A DNA stretch of 64,000 bases from the NCBI RefSeq assembly GCF_022478115.1, contig NZ_JAKGSC010000001.1:744001-808000 (forward strand). The letters run 5' to 3'. Source of the DNA: Tenacibaculum aquimarinum. GTDB taxonomy: Bacteria; Bacteroidota; Bacteroidia; Flavobacteriales; Flavobacteriaceae. Each line of letters opens with the position of its first letter. The first letter of the stretch is position 1. Under the pieces are notes generated by a model. The model was not told the DNA's origin. It made no database searches and was given only the letters and a program-made list of their open reading frames with translations. Positions 17,642 to 27,405 of this stretch are shown in pieces. The position numbers were made by a program, and so were the translations under genes.

Positions 17642-19375
17642 ATGGAAACACAAACCATAAAAAACAATCAAACGGCAAAAAAAGTTACAGAAAAAATTTC
17701 TGGTAGCGAAGCAATTGTAAGGTGTTTAATTGAAGAGGGAGTTAAGATTTTATACGGTTATCCTGGAGGCGCAATTATGCCTGTATATGATGAGTTGTAT
17801 AAATATCAAGATAAAATTCATCATGTATTAACACGTCATGAGCAAGGTGCAACACATTCTGCACAAGGTTATGCGCGTATTTCTGGTGAAGTAGGAGTTG
17901 CAATGGCAACTTCAGGACCTGGAGCAACCAATTTAATTACGGGTATTGCAGATGCGCAAATAGACTCTACACCAATGGTGTGTATTACAGGTCAAGTATT
18001 TTCTCATTTATTGGGAAGTGATGCATTTCAAGAAACAGATATTGTAGGTATTTCTACACCAGTTACAAAATGGAATTGCCAAGTAACAAAGGCTTCTGAC
18101 ATTCCTGAAGCTATTGCAAAAGCATTTTACATTGCAAAAAGTGGAAGACCAGGACCCGTTTTAATTGATGTTACTAAAGATGCACAGTTAGAAGAGTTCG
18201 ATTTTTCTTATGAAAAGTGTACGAAAGTAAGAAGCTATAATCCAATACCAAAGACAGCTATTTCTTCTGTAGAAGAAGCTGCAAAATTAATTAATTCTGC
18301 TAAAAAACCATTAGTAGTTTGGGGGCAAGGAGTAATTTTAAGTGAAGCTGAAGAAGCATTTAAAGCAGTAATTGAAAAAGCAGGAATCCCTGCTGCATGG
18401 ACAATTTTAGGAGCTTCTGCAATACCAACTTCGCATCCATTAAATGTTGGTATGGTTGGTATGCATGGTAATTATGCGCCAAATGTTTTAACAAACCAAT
18501 GTGATGTTTTAATAGCAATTGGTATGCGTTTTGACGATCGTGTTACAGGAAAGTTAGATACGTATGCTACGCAAGCCAAAGTAATTCACTTTGAAATTGA
18601 TCCTGCAGAAATAGATAAAAACGTAAAAACAGATGTTGCAGTTTTAGGTGATGCAAAAGCAAGTTTAGAGTTGTTATTACCATTATTAAATGAAAATAAA
18701 CATCCAGAATGGCGTAAAGAATTTGCAGATTTATACGCTATTGAGTATGAAAAAGTAATTAAAGGCGATATTCATCCAACGAAAGAAGGATTAACAATGG
18801 GTGAAGTTCTTCATCAAATTAACGTTCAAAGTAAAGGTAACGCTGCAATTGTAAGTGATGTTGGTCAGCACCAAATGATTGCTTGTAGATATGCAGAATT
18901 CAACAAAACCAAAAGTAATATTACTTCTGGTGGATTAGGTACAATGGGCTTTGGATTGCCAGCAGCAATTGGTGCAAAAATGGCAGCTCCAGAACGTGAA
19001 GTTGTTTCTATTTCTGGCGATGGTGGTTATCAAATGACAATTCAAGAATTAGGAACTATTTTTCAGCAAAAAGCAGCTGTAAAAGTGGTGGTTTTAAATA
19101 ACGATTTTTTAGGAATGGTACGTCAATGGCAACAATTGTTTTTTGACAAACGTTATGCGTCAACAGAAATGGTAAACCCTAATTTTGTTGCAATTGCAGA
19201 AGGTTATTACATCAAAGCAAAGAAAGTTACTAAAAGAGAAGAATTAGCAGATGCTGTTAAAGAGATGATGGAAAGTAAAGAGGCTTACTTTTTAGAAGTT
19301 TGTGTAGAAAAAGAAGGAAATGTTTTTCCAATGATTCCTACAGGAGCAAGTGTTTCAGATATAAGACTAGAATAA
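17642..19375 (+). CDS. ilvB: Acetolactate synthase large (catalytic) subunit
   Basis: Thiamine-diphosphate enzyme making acetolactate or acetohydroxybutyrate. 577 residues. Domain order is PYR (about 20-185), central FAD-binding, then PP (about 375-560). Catalytic Glu67 lies in RHEQGATHSAQGYAR. The ThDP motif starts GDGGYQM and ends LNND. It works with IlvN, whose start is one base beyond this stop. The N-terminal about 18 residues (polar, Lys/Thr-rich) precede the conserved fold. Confidence 0.97.
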   Translation: METQTIKNNQTAKKVTEKISGSEAIVRCLIEEGVKILYGYPGGAIMPVYDELYKYQDKIHHVLTRHEQGATHSAQGYARISGEVGVAMATSGPGATNLITGIADAQIDSTPMVCITGQVFSHLLGSDAFQETDIVGISTPVTKWNCQVTKASDIPEAIAKAFYIAKSGRPGPVLIDVTKDAQLEEFDFSYEKCTKVRSYNPIPKTAISSVEEAAKLINSAKKPLVVWGQGVILSEAEEAFKAVIEKAGIPAAWTILGASAIPTSHPLNVGMVGMHGNYAPNVLTNQCDVLIAIGMRFDDRVTGKLDTYATQAKVIHFEIDPAEIDKNVKTDVAVLGDAKASLELLLPLLNENKHPEWRKEFADLYAIEYEKVIKGDIHPTKEGLTMGEVLHQINVQSKGNAAIVSDVGQHQMIACRYAEFNKTKSNITSGGLGTMGFGLPAAIGAKMAAPEREVVSISGDGGYQMTIQELGTIFQQKAAVKVVVLNNDFLGMVRQWQQLFFDKRYASTEMVNPNFVAIAEGYYIKAKKVTKREELADAVKEMMESKEAYFLEVCVEKEGNVFPMIPTGASVSDIRLE

Positions 19376-19376
19376 G

Positions 19377-19907
19377 ATGAATACAGAAAAACAACTTTAT
19401 ACAATATCAGTTTATACTGAAAATAATATTGGATTGTTGAATAGGATTTCAGCAATTTTTCAAAGAAGACACATTAATATAGAGAGTTTAAATATTTCTC
19501 CTTCAGAAATAGATAATGTGTCTAGATTTACCATTGTGGTAAACATGATTGAGGTTAATGTTAAGAAAATTATCGGGCAAATAGAAAAACAAGTAGAAGT
19601 AATAAAAGCTTATTATCATACACTAGATCAAGTTATTTATCAAATATCTGGTTTGTTTAAGGTAAAGTCTGAATTGTTATTTGAAGAACCTCAAATTCAA
19701 AATATTATTAAAAATAGTCACGCAAGAATTGTAACTGTTAATACAGAATTTTTTGTGTTAGAAAAATCAGGAAAGAAAGAAGAAATAGCAGAATTACATG
19801 AGCAATTAAGTGTTTATGGCATTATGCAATATACACGTTCTGGTCTTATCGCAGTAACTAAAGATGAGATGAGAATATCAGAATTATTAGAATCATACAA
19901 CAACTAA
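19377..19907 (+). CDS. ilvN: Acetolactate synthase small (regulatory) subunit
   Basis: 176-residue regulatory partner of IlvB. The N-terminal ACT domain runs roughly 6-80 (TISVYTENNIGLLNRISAIF), where valine binds for feedback inhibition in this family, and a C-terminal domain follows. It starts one base after the ilvB stop, as expected for equal synthesis of the two subunits. The ilvC gene follows after 119 bases that contain an inverted repeat. Confidence 0.95.
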   Translation: MNTEKQLYTISVYTENNIGLLNRISAIFQRRHINIESLNISPSEIDNVSRFTIVVNMIEVNVKKIIGQIEKQVEVIKAYYHTLDQVIYQISGLFKVKSELLFEEPQIQNIIKNSHARIVTVNTEFFVLEKSGKKEEIAELHEQLSVYGIMQYTRSGLIAVTKDEMRISELLESYNN

Positions 19908-19922
19908 AATAAAATATAGAGC

Positions 19923-19998
19923 AAAGAAAATAGAGCAAAGAAAAAAGACATATTATCGAACAGAATTAGTCTTTACTCTCTACTCTTTTTTCTCTTTT
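19923..19998 (+). repeat. Purine/pyrimidine imperfect inverted repeat in the ilvN-ilvC spacer
   Basis: Purine-rich left arm (19923-19949, ending aaaaaagac) and pyrimidine-rich right arm (19969-19998, starting gtctttactc) are largely complementary. It lies 28 bases before ilvC. Confidence 0.5.
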
Positions 19999-20026
19999 CG
20001 AATTATACACAACTAAATAAAAAAAA

Positions 20027-21505
20027 ATGTCAAATTATTTTAACACATTAACATTAAGAGAAAAATTAGAGCAATTAGGAAAATGCCGTTTTATGGACGC
20101 TTCAGAATTTGAAGACGGAGTAGAAGCATTAAAAGGGAAGAAAATTGTTATTGTAGGTTGTGGTGCACAGGGTTTAAACCAAGGATTAAATATGAGAGAT
20201 TCTGGATTAGATATCTCTTATACATTAAGACAAGCAGCAATAAATGAAAAAAGACAGTCTTATATTAACGCAACGTCTAATAATTTTACAGTTGGTACTT
20301 ATGAAGAGTTATTGCCAACAGCAGATGTTGTAATTAATTTAGCGCCAGATAAGCAGCATACAAATGTTGTAAATGCTGTAATGCCTTTAATGAAAAAAGG
20401 AGCTACTTTATCGTATTCTCACGGTTTTAATATTGTTGAAGAAGGAATGCAAATTCGTGAAGACTTAACAGTAATTATGGTCGCACCAAAGTGTCCTGGT
20501 TCTGAAGTTAGAGAAGAATATAAAAGAGGATTTGGAGTACCAACATTAACGGCAGTTCACCCAGAAAATGACCCAGAAGGAAAAGGTTGGGCACAAGCAA
20601 AAGCATATGCAGTGGCAACTGGAGGTAACAGAGCAGGAGTTTTAGAATCTTCTTTTGTTGCTGAAGTAAAGTCAGATTTAATGGGAGAACAAACTATTTT
20701 ATGTGGTTTGTTACAAACAGGAGCAATTTTATCTTTTGATAAAATGGTAGAAGAAGGAATTGAACCAGGTTATGCTGCAAAATTAATTCAGTATGGTTGG
20801 GAAACTGTAACGGAAGCTTTAAAGCATGGTGGAATTACAAACATGATGGACAGATTGTCTAATCCTGCAAAAGTAGAAGCGTTTCGTTTATCAGAAGAAT
20901 TAAAAGACATTATGCGTCCGTTGTTCCAGAAACATATGGATGATATTATGACAGGTCATTTCTCAAAAACCATGATGGAAGATTGGGCTAATGATGACAT
21001 AAATTTATTAACTTGGAGAGCTGCAACAGGAGAAACTGCTTTTGAAAAACAAGTAATTACTACAGATGAAATTCCTGAACAAGAATATTTCGATCATGGA
21101 ACTTTATTAGTTGCTTTTGTAAGAGCTGGTGTAGAGTTAGCTTTTGAAGCAATGACAGATTCTGGAATTATAGATGCATCTGCATACTATGAATCTTTAC
21201 ACGAAACTCCGTTAATTGCAAATACAATTGCAAGAATGAAATTAGCAGAAATGAACCGTGTAATTTCTGATACTGCAGAATATGGTTGTTATTTATTTGA
21301 CCATGCTTGTAAGCCTTTATTAACAGACTTTATGAAGGATGTAAAAACTAATATTATTGGTAAATCATTTAGCTCAGAAAATGGAGTTGATAACCAAGAA
21401 TTAATTAGAATTAATGCTATTATTAGAAATCATCCAGTAGAAATTGTAGGAGCAAAATTAAGAGCTTCTATGACAGCAATGAAAGTAATAAAAACCGAAG
21501 CATAA
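20027..21505 (+). CDS. ilvC: Ketol-acid reductoisomerase (class II)
   Basis: Mg- and NADPH-dependent isomerisation and reduction of acetolactate. At 492 residues it is the long, class II form with a duplicated C-terminal helical domain, as in E. coli. The Rossmann motif GCGAQG is at 44-49. R68, R76 and S78 match in position the NADPH-selecting residues of the E. coli enzyme, so NADPH preference is expected. It lies between ilvN and ilvA (8 bases from the chosen ilvA ATG). Confidence 0.97.
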   Translation: MSNYFNTLTLREKLEQLGKCRFMDASEFEDGVEALKGKKIVIVGCGAQGLNQGLNMRDSGLDISYTLRQAAINEKRQSYINATSNNFTVGTYEELLPTADVVINLAPDKQHTNVVNAVMPLMKKGATLSYSHGFNIVEEGMQIREDLTVIMVAPKCPGSEVREEYKRGFGVPTLTAVHPENDPEGKGWAQAKAYAVATGGNRAGVLESSFVAEVKSDLMGEQTILCGLLQTGAILSFDKMVEEGIEPGYAAKLIQYGWETVTEALKHGGITNMMDRLSNPAKVEAFRLSEELKDIMRPLFQKHMDDIMTGHFSKTMMEDWANDDINLLTWRAATGETAFEKQVITTDEIPEQEYFDHGTLLVAFVRAGVELAFEAMTDSGIIDASAYYESLHETPLIANTIARMKLAEMNRVISDTAEYGCYLFDHACKPLLTDFMKDVKTNIIGKSFSSENGVDNQELIRINAIIRNHPVEIVGAKLRASMTAMKVIKTEA

Positions 21506-21513
21506 TTCCATTG

Positions 21514-22776
21514 ATGGAAACCAAAACCACTTTTTTTCCGAGTATAAAAAATATAGAAGCTGCTTCTTTAAAATTAAAAGACGTAGCTTCTATTACTCCA
21601 TTAACTCAAAATTTACAGAATTCAAAAAAGTTTGATTCAAATATTTTGTTTAAAAGAGAAGATTTACAAGTTGTACGTTCTTATAAAATTAGGGGTGCTT
21701 ACAATAAAATTTCTTCTTTAACTGCTGAAGAAAAAGCAAATGGAATTGTTTGTGCAAGTGCAGGAAACCACGCGCAAGGTGTAGCTTTATCATGTAAATT
21801 ACTCCAAATAAAAGGTACAATTTACATGCCTTTACCTACTCCAAATCAAAAGATAGAACAAGTAAAAATGTTTGGTGAAGAGTTTGTAAATGTTGTTATT
21901 GAAGGAGATACTTTTGATGATGCTTACAATGCTTCAATTATAGAATGCGAAGCAAAAAGTAAAACATTTATTCATCCGTTTAACGATGAAAAAGTAATTG
22001 AAGGTCAGGCAACAGTTGGTTTAGAAATACTAAATCAAACTGATAAAAAAATAGATTATGTCTTTGTTCCAGTTGGAGGTGGAGGTTTATCATCTGGTTT
22101 ATCATCTGTTTTTAAACATTTATCACCAGAAACAAAAATAATTGGTGTAGAACCAGAAGGAGCACCTTCTATGTTAACATCATTAAGAAATAAAAAAAAT
22201 ACTGCCTTAGAAAAAATTAATGCTTTTGTAGATGGAGCAGCGGTTAAGAAAGTGGGCGATTTAAATTTTGCAATTTGTCAACAGAATTTGCATGATATGA
22301 TTACTGTTCCAGAAGGAAAAATCTGTCAAACAATTTTAGATTTGTATAATAAAGATGCAATTGTTGTAGAACCTGCAGGAGCTTTAAGTATAGCTGCTTT
22401 AGATTTTTTTGCTGATGAAATTAAAGGTAAAAACGTAGTTTGTATTGTTAGTGGAAGCAATAATGATATAACAAGAACTGCTGATATAAAAGAGCGAGCA
22501 CTTTTGTATGCAAACCTAAAACATTACTTTATTATAAAATTCCCTCAAAGAGCAGGTGCTCTTAGAGATTTTGTGGTAAATATTTTAAACCCAACAGATG
22601 ACATTACACATTTTGAATATACAAAAAAAGTAAATCGAGAAAATGATGTTGCGGTAGTTGGTTTACAACTTAAGTCTCCTGAAGATTTAGATCCTTTAAT
22701 TTTAAAAATGAAAAAGCACAATTTCTTCGGTGAATATCTAAATGATAAGCCAAATTTATTTGAATTTTTAGTTTAA
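21514..22776 (+). CDS. ilvA: Threonine ammonia-lyase (biosynthetic threonine deaminase)
   Basis: PLP enzyme deaminating threonine to 2-oxobutyrate, the entry to isoleucine. 420 residues from the ATG at 21514; the frame is also open from a TTG three bases earlier. The PLP lysine is K58 in SYKIRGAYNK, and the cofactor glycine loop is PVGGGGLSSGL. A single C-terminal ACT-like domain (about 325-420, HYFIIKFPQRAGALRDF) marks the shorter regulated form, where E. coli has two. It is the last gene of the ilv operon, followed by a strong terminator. Confidence 0.95.
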   Translation: METKTTFFPSIKNIEAASLKLKDVASITPLTQNLQNSKKFDSNILFKREDLQVVRSYKIRGAYNKISSLTAEEKANGIVCASAGNHAQGVALSCKLLQIKGTIYMPLPTPNQKIEQVKMFGEEFVNVVIEGDTFDDAYNASIIECEAKSKTFIHPFNDEKVIEGQATVGLEILNQTDKKIDYVFVPVGGGGLSSGLSSVFKHLSPETKIIGVEPEGAPSMLTSLRNKKNTALEKINAFVDGAAVKKVGDLNFAICQQNLHDMITVPEGKICQTILDLYNKDAIVVEPAGALSIAALDFFADEIKGKNVVCIVSGSNNDITRTADIKERALLYANLKHYFIIKFPQRAGALRDFVVNILNPTDDITHFEYTKKVNRENDVAVVGLQLKSPEDLDPLILKMKKHNFFGEYLNDKPNLFEFLV

Positions 22777-22806
22777 AAAAAGCAACTCAATCGAGTTGCT
22801 TTTTTG
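22774..22806 (+). terminator. Terminator of the ilv operon
   Basis: Stem agcaactc/gagttgct with loop aatc, A-run before and T-run after, immediately downstream of the ilvA stop. Confidence 0.92.
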
Positions 22807-22839
22807 TTTTTCTTAACAAAACTTTAAGTTTAAATTTCG

Positions 22840-22847
22840 CATATTTG
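22840..22847 (+). promoter_or_regulatory. Likely -7 element of the metallo-hydrolase gene
   Basis: CATATTTG (seven of eight matches to TAnnTTTG) ends six bases before the ATG at 22854, implying a very short or absent 5' UTR. Confidence 0.4.
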
Positions 22848-22853
22848 TAAACG

Positions 22854-23699
22854 ATGAAAATTTATCCAATAGAAACAGGTAATTTTAAGTTAGATGGAGG
22901 TGCAATGTTTGGCGTTGTTCCAAAATCTATTTGGCAAAGAACAAACCCTTCAGACGCTAATAACATGATAGATATGAGTATGCGTTGCATGCTTATTGAA
23001 GATGGAGATAGACTTACATTAGTTGATACTGGAATGGGAAATAAACAATCTGAAAAGTTTTTTGGATATTACTATATGTTTGGAGATTTTTCTTTAGATG
23101 CTTCTTTGGCAAAACACGGTTTCCATAGAGATGACGTTACTGATGTTTTCTTAACACACTTACATTTTGATCATTGTGGAGGTTCAATACAATTTAATAA
23201 AGACAAAACCGGTTACCAACCTGCATTTAAAAACGCAAAATTTTGGTCTAATGATCGTCATTGGAACTGGGCAATTGAGCCAAATCCACGCGAAAAAGCC
23301 TCATTTTTAAAGGAAAATATTTTACCTATTGAAGAAAGTGGTCAATTAAACTTTGTACATAGAAATACAAAAGATCAAGTAGGTTTTGATGTGCTTTTTA
23401 TGGATGGACACACCGAAAAACAAATGCTTCCGAAGATTCAATATCAAGGAAAAACTATTGTTTTTATGGCAGATTTGTTACCAACTGTTGGTCATATTCC
23501 TTTACCATATGTAATGGGTTACGATACACGCCCGTTATTAACAATTAAAGAAAAAGCAGATTTTCTAAATGAAGCTGCAGATAGAGACTACTTTCTGTTT
23601 TTAGAACACGATGCTTACAATGAAATTTGTACAGTACAACATACAGAAAAAGGAGTTCGACTAAAAGATAGCCATAAATTTACAGATGTTTTCAATTAA
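22854..23699 (+). CDS. Metallo-beta-lactamase-fold hydrolase
   Basis: 281-residue MBL-fold metal hydrolase. The zinc motif THLHFDH (H102, H104, D106, H107) is intact. Further fold residues are VDTG (58-60) and the later histidines in GHTEK, FMADLLPT and FLEHD. There is no signal peptide, so it is cytoplasmic. It is a single gene between the ilv terminator and the S8 protease, apparently with its own promoter. The substrate cannot be inferred: the family includes lactonases and other ester or thioester hydrolases. Confidence 0.85.
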   Translation: MKIYPIETGNFKLDGGAMFGVVPKSIWQRTNPSDANNMIDMSMRCMLIEDGDRLTLVDTGMGNKQSEKFFGYYYMFGDFSLDASLAKHGFHRDDVTDVFLTHLHFDHCGGSIQFNKDKTGYQPAFKNAKFWSNDRHWNWAIEPNPREKASFLKENILPIEESGQLNFVHRNTKDQVGFDVLFMDGHTEKQMLPKIQYQGKTIVFMADLLPTVGHIPLPYVMGYDTRPLLTIKEKADFLNEAADRDYFLFLEHDAYNEICTVQHTEKGVRLKDSHKFTDVFN

Positions 23700-23739
23700 A
23701 AAATTATATAAATACATAGATTAAATTAAGAATATAAAT

Positions 23740-25386
23740 ATGAGAGTTTTAAAACCAATTTTTTATACAGCTATTGCTGCTGTTGCTTTTACTAGTTGTA
23801 AATCAGTTAGTAATTTAACTAATGTTGCAGTTCCTGCAGGAATGGAAAATGCAGTATTAATTTCAGCAAAAAAGGCAAAATTAACAGATGCCGAAAAAGA
23901 CAATTGGCAACATTTAGATTTAGCTACAGATACTATTCCTGGTATGAGTGTAGATAAAGCTTATAAGTTTTTAGCAGGTAAACAAGGAGTTGAAGTTGTA
24001 GTTGGAGTTGTCGATTCTGGTACAGATTTAAAGCATGAAGATTTAAAAGATGTTGCTTGGGTAAACAAAGGAGAAATTGCAGGTAACGGTAAAGATGATG
24101 ACAATAATGGTTATGTAGATGACATTAACGGTTGGAATTTTTTAGGAGATACGTATAAAGAACATTTAGAGTACGAACGTATTTTAATGAATCCTTCTAT
24201 TGCAGATGCGGCTACACTTGCTGAGGTTAAAGCATATCAAGAAACTAAAGTTGTTGCAGCTAAAGGAGATAAACAACGTTACGGCGGTATGTTAGATAAT
24301 GTTAATTCTGCAACAGCAGTTTTAACAAAACACTTTGGGAAAGAAGATTTTACTCCTAAAGAAATTGAAGCAATAAATACTACAGATGAAGAATTAAAAG
24401 GAGCCATTGGTATTGCAGCATTTGCAAAAAGAAATGGACTTACTTTACAGAGTATTTCAAAAGAATTAAACAAATTAGTTAGTAGTGCAGATGCAACTAT
24501 CAATGGAGATAATCTAAAAACAGATTATAGAACTCCAGTTGGCGATAATGCGTATGATATTAAAGATAAACCAGGATATGGAAACGGAAATTCTGGTCAT
24601 TCTATAAAAGATGAAGCACATGGTTCTCACGTATCAGGAATTATTGGAGCTACGCGTAACAATGGTGTTGGAATGAATGGTGTTGCTAATAATGTAAAAA
24701 TAATGGCAGTTCGTTCAGTTTCTGATGGAGATGAGTATGATAAAGATGTTGCTTTAGGAATTAGATATGCAGTAGATAACGGAGCAAAAGTTATCAATAC
24801 AAGTTTTGGTAAAGCATTTTCACCAAACAAAGAATGGGTTTACGATGCAATTAAATATGCAGCTTCTAAAGATGTATTAATTGTAAATGCAGCTGGTAAT
24901 GACGGTAAAAATATAGATGTTGAAAAAACATTTCCTAATGATGCACCAGATTTATTAACTGAAGTTTCTGATAACTTTTTAACAGTAGGTGCAATGAGCG
25001 CTAATTATGATGAAAATTTACCAGCAAGTTTTTCTAACTATGGTAAAATAAATGTAGATGTTTTTGCACCAGGAGTTCAAGTACATTCTACAACGCCAGA
25101 AGGTGAGTATAAAAAATTCAGTGGAACTTCAATGGCTTCTCCAGCTACAGCAGGTGTTGCAGCATTAGTACGTTCTTACTACCCACAATTATCGGCTAGT
25201 CAAGTTAAACGTATCTTAATGAATTCTGGAACTAAAATTGATTTAGAAGTTTTACAACCAGGTTCTAGAAGTAGAGAAACTCCAAAAGGAAAATTAGTTC
25301 CTTTTTCTACATTATCTGTTTCTGGACGTGTTGTAAATGCATACAATGCTTTAAAAATGGCAGACCAAATGGTTAACGGTAAATAA
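23740..25386 (+). CDS. Subtilisin-like (S8) serine protease lipoprotein
   Basis: 548-residue secreted protease anchored as a lipoprotein (signal peptide ending FTSC, Cys20). The catalytic triad is visible: D92 (VVDSGTD), H294 (AHGSHVSG) and S464 (GTSMASP). The Asp and His are about 200 residues apart because of a long insertion, which starts with an Asp-rich stretch (GNGKDDDNNGYVDD) that may bind calcium. Such insertions occur in Bacteroidetes S8 proteins. No C-terminal type IX sorting domain is present, consistent with lipid anchoring. It is followed by two hairpins and by another lipoprotein peptidase. Confidence 0.92.
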   Translation: MRVLKPIFYTAIAAVAFTSCKSVSNLTNVAVPAGMENAVLISAKKAKLTDAEKDNWQHLDLATDTIPGMSVDKAYKFLAGKQGVEVVVGVVDSGTDLKHEDLKDVAWVNKGEIAGNGKDDDNNGYVDDINGWNFLGDTYKEHLEYERILMNPSIADAATLAEVKAYQETKVVAAKGDKQRYGGMLDNVNSATAVLTKHFGKEDFTPKEIEAINTTDEELKGAIGIAAFAKRNGLTLQSISKELNKLVSSADATINGDNLKTDYRTPVGDNAYDIKDKPGYGNGNSGHSIKDEAHGSHVSGIIGATRNNGVGMNGVANNVKIMAVRSVSDGDEYDKDVALGIRYAVDNGAKVINTSFGKAFSPNKEWVYDAIKYAASKDVLIVNAAGNDGKNIDVEKTFPNDAPDLLTEVSDNFLTVGAMSANYDENLPASFSNYGKINVDVFAPGVQVHSTTPEGEYKKFSGTSMASPATAGVAALVRSYYPQLSASQVKRILMNSGTKIDLEVLQPGSRSRETPKGKLVPFSTLSVSGRVVNAYNALKMADQMVNGK

Positions 25387-25392
25387 TAAAAA

Positions 25393-25413
25393 CAGTCCGC
25401 AGACTGATTTTTT
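25393..25413 (+). terminator. Small hairpin after the S8 protease gene
   Basis: cagtc-cgca-gactg followed by a T-rich run, just after the stop codon. A stronger terminator follows at 25418. Confidence 0.5.
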
Positions 25414-25417
25414 AAAT

Positions 25418-25465
25418 AAAACGTCATTGTGCACTGAAAACATTCAGCAAACAATGACGTTTTTT
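25418..25465 (+). terminator. Terminator between the S8 and M1 peptidase genes
   Basis: Arms acgtcattgt/acaatgacgt (10 pairs) extended by A/T pairs, with an inner ctgaa/ttcag stem and a T-run. It ends only 20 bases before the M1 gene. Confidence 0.85.
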
Positions 25466-25484
25466 ATAATAAAAATTTTTAAAA

Positions 25485-27347
25485 ATGAAAAAAACACTTT
25501 TCTTCGGATTGTCTTTATTGACAATGCTATCTTGTGCAACTACTACTAAAAATGTAGACAATAGCATACAACAATCTACAGAGCCAAGCTCAACAAATAA
25601 AACTGCATCAAGTTATTGGCAACAACACGTAGCTTATAAAATGGATATTGATATGAATGTAAATAACTATCAATATAAAGGAAAACAAGAGTTGGTTTAC
25701 ACCAATAATTCTCCAGATGCATTAAATAAAGTATATTATCATTTATATTTTAATGCGTTTCAGCCAGATTCTCAAATGGATGTTCGTTCTAGAAACATTA
25801 AAGATCCAAGTAAAAAAATTGGAGACAGAATTAGTAAATTAAGTCCATCAGAAATTGGATATATTAAAGTAAATACACTTTCTCAAAACGGAACTTCAGT
25901 ACAACATGAAACTGTAGGAACAATTTTAGAAGTAACATTAAATACGCCAATTCAGCCAGGAGAAAGTGCAACTTTTTCTATGAACTTTGATGCGCAAGTA
26001 CCTGTTCAAATTCGACGTTCTGGGCGTAATAGTAGCGAAGGTGTTGCTTTATCTATGAGTCAATGGTATCCTAAAATGGCAGAATACGATTTTGAAGGTT
26101 GGCATACACCACCTTATATAGCGCGTGAGTTTCACGGAGTTTGGGGAGATTTTGACGTAACACTTCATATTGATAAAAATTATGTAGTTGGAGGAAGTGG
26201 ATATTTACAAAATCCGCAAGAAGTTGGTCATGGTTATGAAGATAAAAGTAAACCATTAAACCTTCCTTCAGGAGAAAAATTAACATGGAATTTTAAAGCA
26301 CCAAATGTGCACGATTTTACATGGGCAGCAGATCCAGAATATATTCATGATACTTTTAAAATGGATAATGGTATAGATTTACATTTTTTATACAAGAAAA
26401 CTTTAGAAGCTAAGTATTTAGAAAACTGGAAAAACTTACAGCCTAAAACAGCTGAATTAATGACTTATTTTAGTGAGCATGTTGGTCAATATCCATATAA
26501 GCAATATTCAGTTATACAAGGTGGAGATGGTGGAATGGAATATGCAATGTCTACATTAATTACAGGGGAACGTTCTTTTGGAAGTTTATTGGGAGTAACA
26601 TCTCATGAATTGGCGCATACGTGGTTTCAATTTTTGTTAGCTACAAATGAAAGCTTACATCCTTGGATGGATGAAGGTTTTACAACGCATATTTCTAACA
26701 AAGCAATGAATAAAGTTAGTGGTAGAAATGCTGAAAATCCACAAGTAGGTTCTTACAGACATTATTTTGGTATTGTTGCTAATAATATTGAAGAATCTAT
26801 GAGTACTCATGCAGATAGGTATAATACAAATGCTGCTTATAGTATGGCAAGTTACTCTAAAGGAAATCTGTTTTTAAGTCAATTAGAATATGTTATTGGA
26901 AAAGAAAATGTAGCTAAAGGATTAAAAAAATACTTTACAGATTTTAGTTTTAAACACCCAATACCAAATGATATTAAAAGAAGTATGGAAAAAGTTTCTG
27001 GTATTCATTTAGATTGGTATTTAAACGAATGGACGCAAACAACACATACAATAGATTATGGTATTAAAGCTGTAGAAGGAAACAAAGTAACGTTAGAAAG
27101 AATTGGTAAAATGCCAATGCCAATTGATGTTTCTGTAACGTATGCAGATGGTTCTTCGGAAGAATTTAATATTCCATTACGTATTATGAGAGGTCAAAAA
27201 CCAACTACTGCAACTGTTTTAAAAGATTGGACTTGGGCACACCCAACATATACATTTACAACTTCTAAAACAGTAAAATCTGTTGAAATTGACAAATCTA
27301 AATTAATGGCAGACGTTAAAATGGATAACAATACTTTTGGAAAGTAA
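25485..27347 (+). CDS. M1-family zinc metallopeptidase lipoprotein
   Basis: 620-residue lipoprotein (signal peptide ending LSC, Cys17) with an M1 aminopeptidase core. The zinc site is HELAH (H374, E375, H378) plus E397 in MDEGF, the correct 18-residue spacing. The exopeptidase-type motif is GGMEYA, where classical M1 enzymes have GAMEN. Length is shorter than full aminopeptidase N because C-terminal domains are missing, as in many Bacteroidetes M1-like proteins. Probably envelope-bound and active on peptides, possibly alongside the S8 lipoprotein upstream, though a terminator separates the two. Confidence 0.9.
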   Translation: MKKTLFFGLSLLTMLSCATTTKNVDNSIQQSTEPSSTNKTASSYWQQHVAYKMDIDMNVNNYQYKGKQELVYTNNSPDALNKVYYHLYFNAFQPDSQMDVRSRNIKDPSKKIGDRISKLSPSEIGYIKVNTLSQNGTSVQHETVGTILEVTLNTPIQPGESATFSMNFDAQVPVQIRRSGRNSSEGVALSMSQWYPKMAEYDFEGWHTPPYIAREFHGVWGDFDVTLHIDKNYVVGGSGYLQNPQEVGHGYEDKSKPLNLPSGEKLTWNFKAPNVHDFTWAADPEYIHDTFKMDNGIDLHFLYKKTLEAKYLENWKNLQPKTAELMTYFSEHVGQYPYKQYSVIQGGDGGMEYAMSTLITGERSFGSLLGVTSHELAHTWFQFLLATNESLHPWMDEGFTTHISNKAMNKVSGRNAENPQVGSYRHYFGIVANNIEESMSTHADRYNTNAAYSMASYSKGNLFLSQLEYVIGKENVAKGLKKYFTDFSFKHPIPNDIKRSMEKVSGIHLDWYLNEWTQTTHTIDYGIKAVEGNKVTLERIGKMPMPIDVSVTYADGSSEEFNIPLRIMRGQKPTTATVLKDWTWAHPTYTFTTSKTVKSVEIDKSKLMADVKMDNNTFGK

Positions 27348-27369
27348 AAACTAATTTACATTTCAAACA

Positions 27370-27405
27370 AAAAAATAAGCGAAGTGAAAACTTCGCTTAT
27401 TTTTT
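27370..27405. terminator. Bidirectional terminator between the M1 peptidase and LysE genes
   Basis: Stem ataagcgaagt/acttcgcttat with a gaaa loop and A-run/T-run flanks. The right side overlaps the last codons of the converging lysE-family gene. Confidence 0.9.

Noticed and set aside
20027..21505. Long IlvC (492 residues) as a gene fusion
   Set aside because: This is the normal class II enzyme with a duplicated C-terminal domain, and the E. coli-type cofactor residues match in position.
22854..23699. Metallo-beta-lactamase-fold protein as quorum-quenching lactonase or resistance enzyme
   Set aside because: Only the generic HxHxDH metal motif is visible, with no feature specific to lactonases or beta-lactamases.
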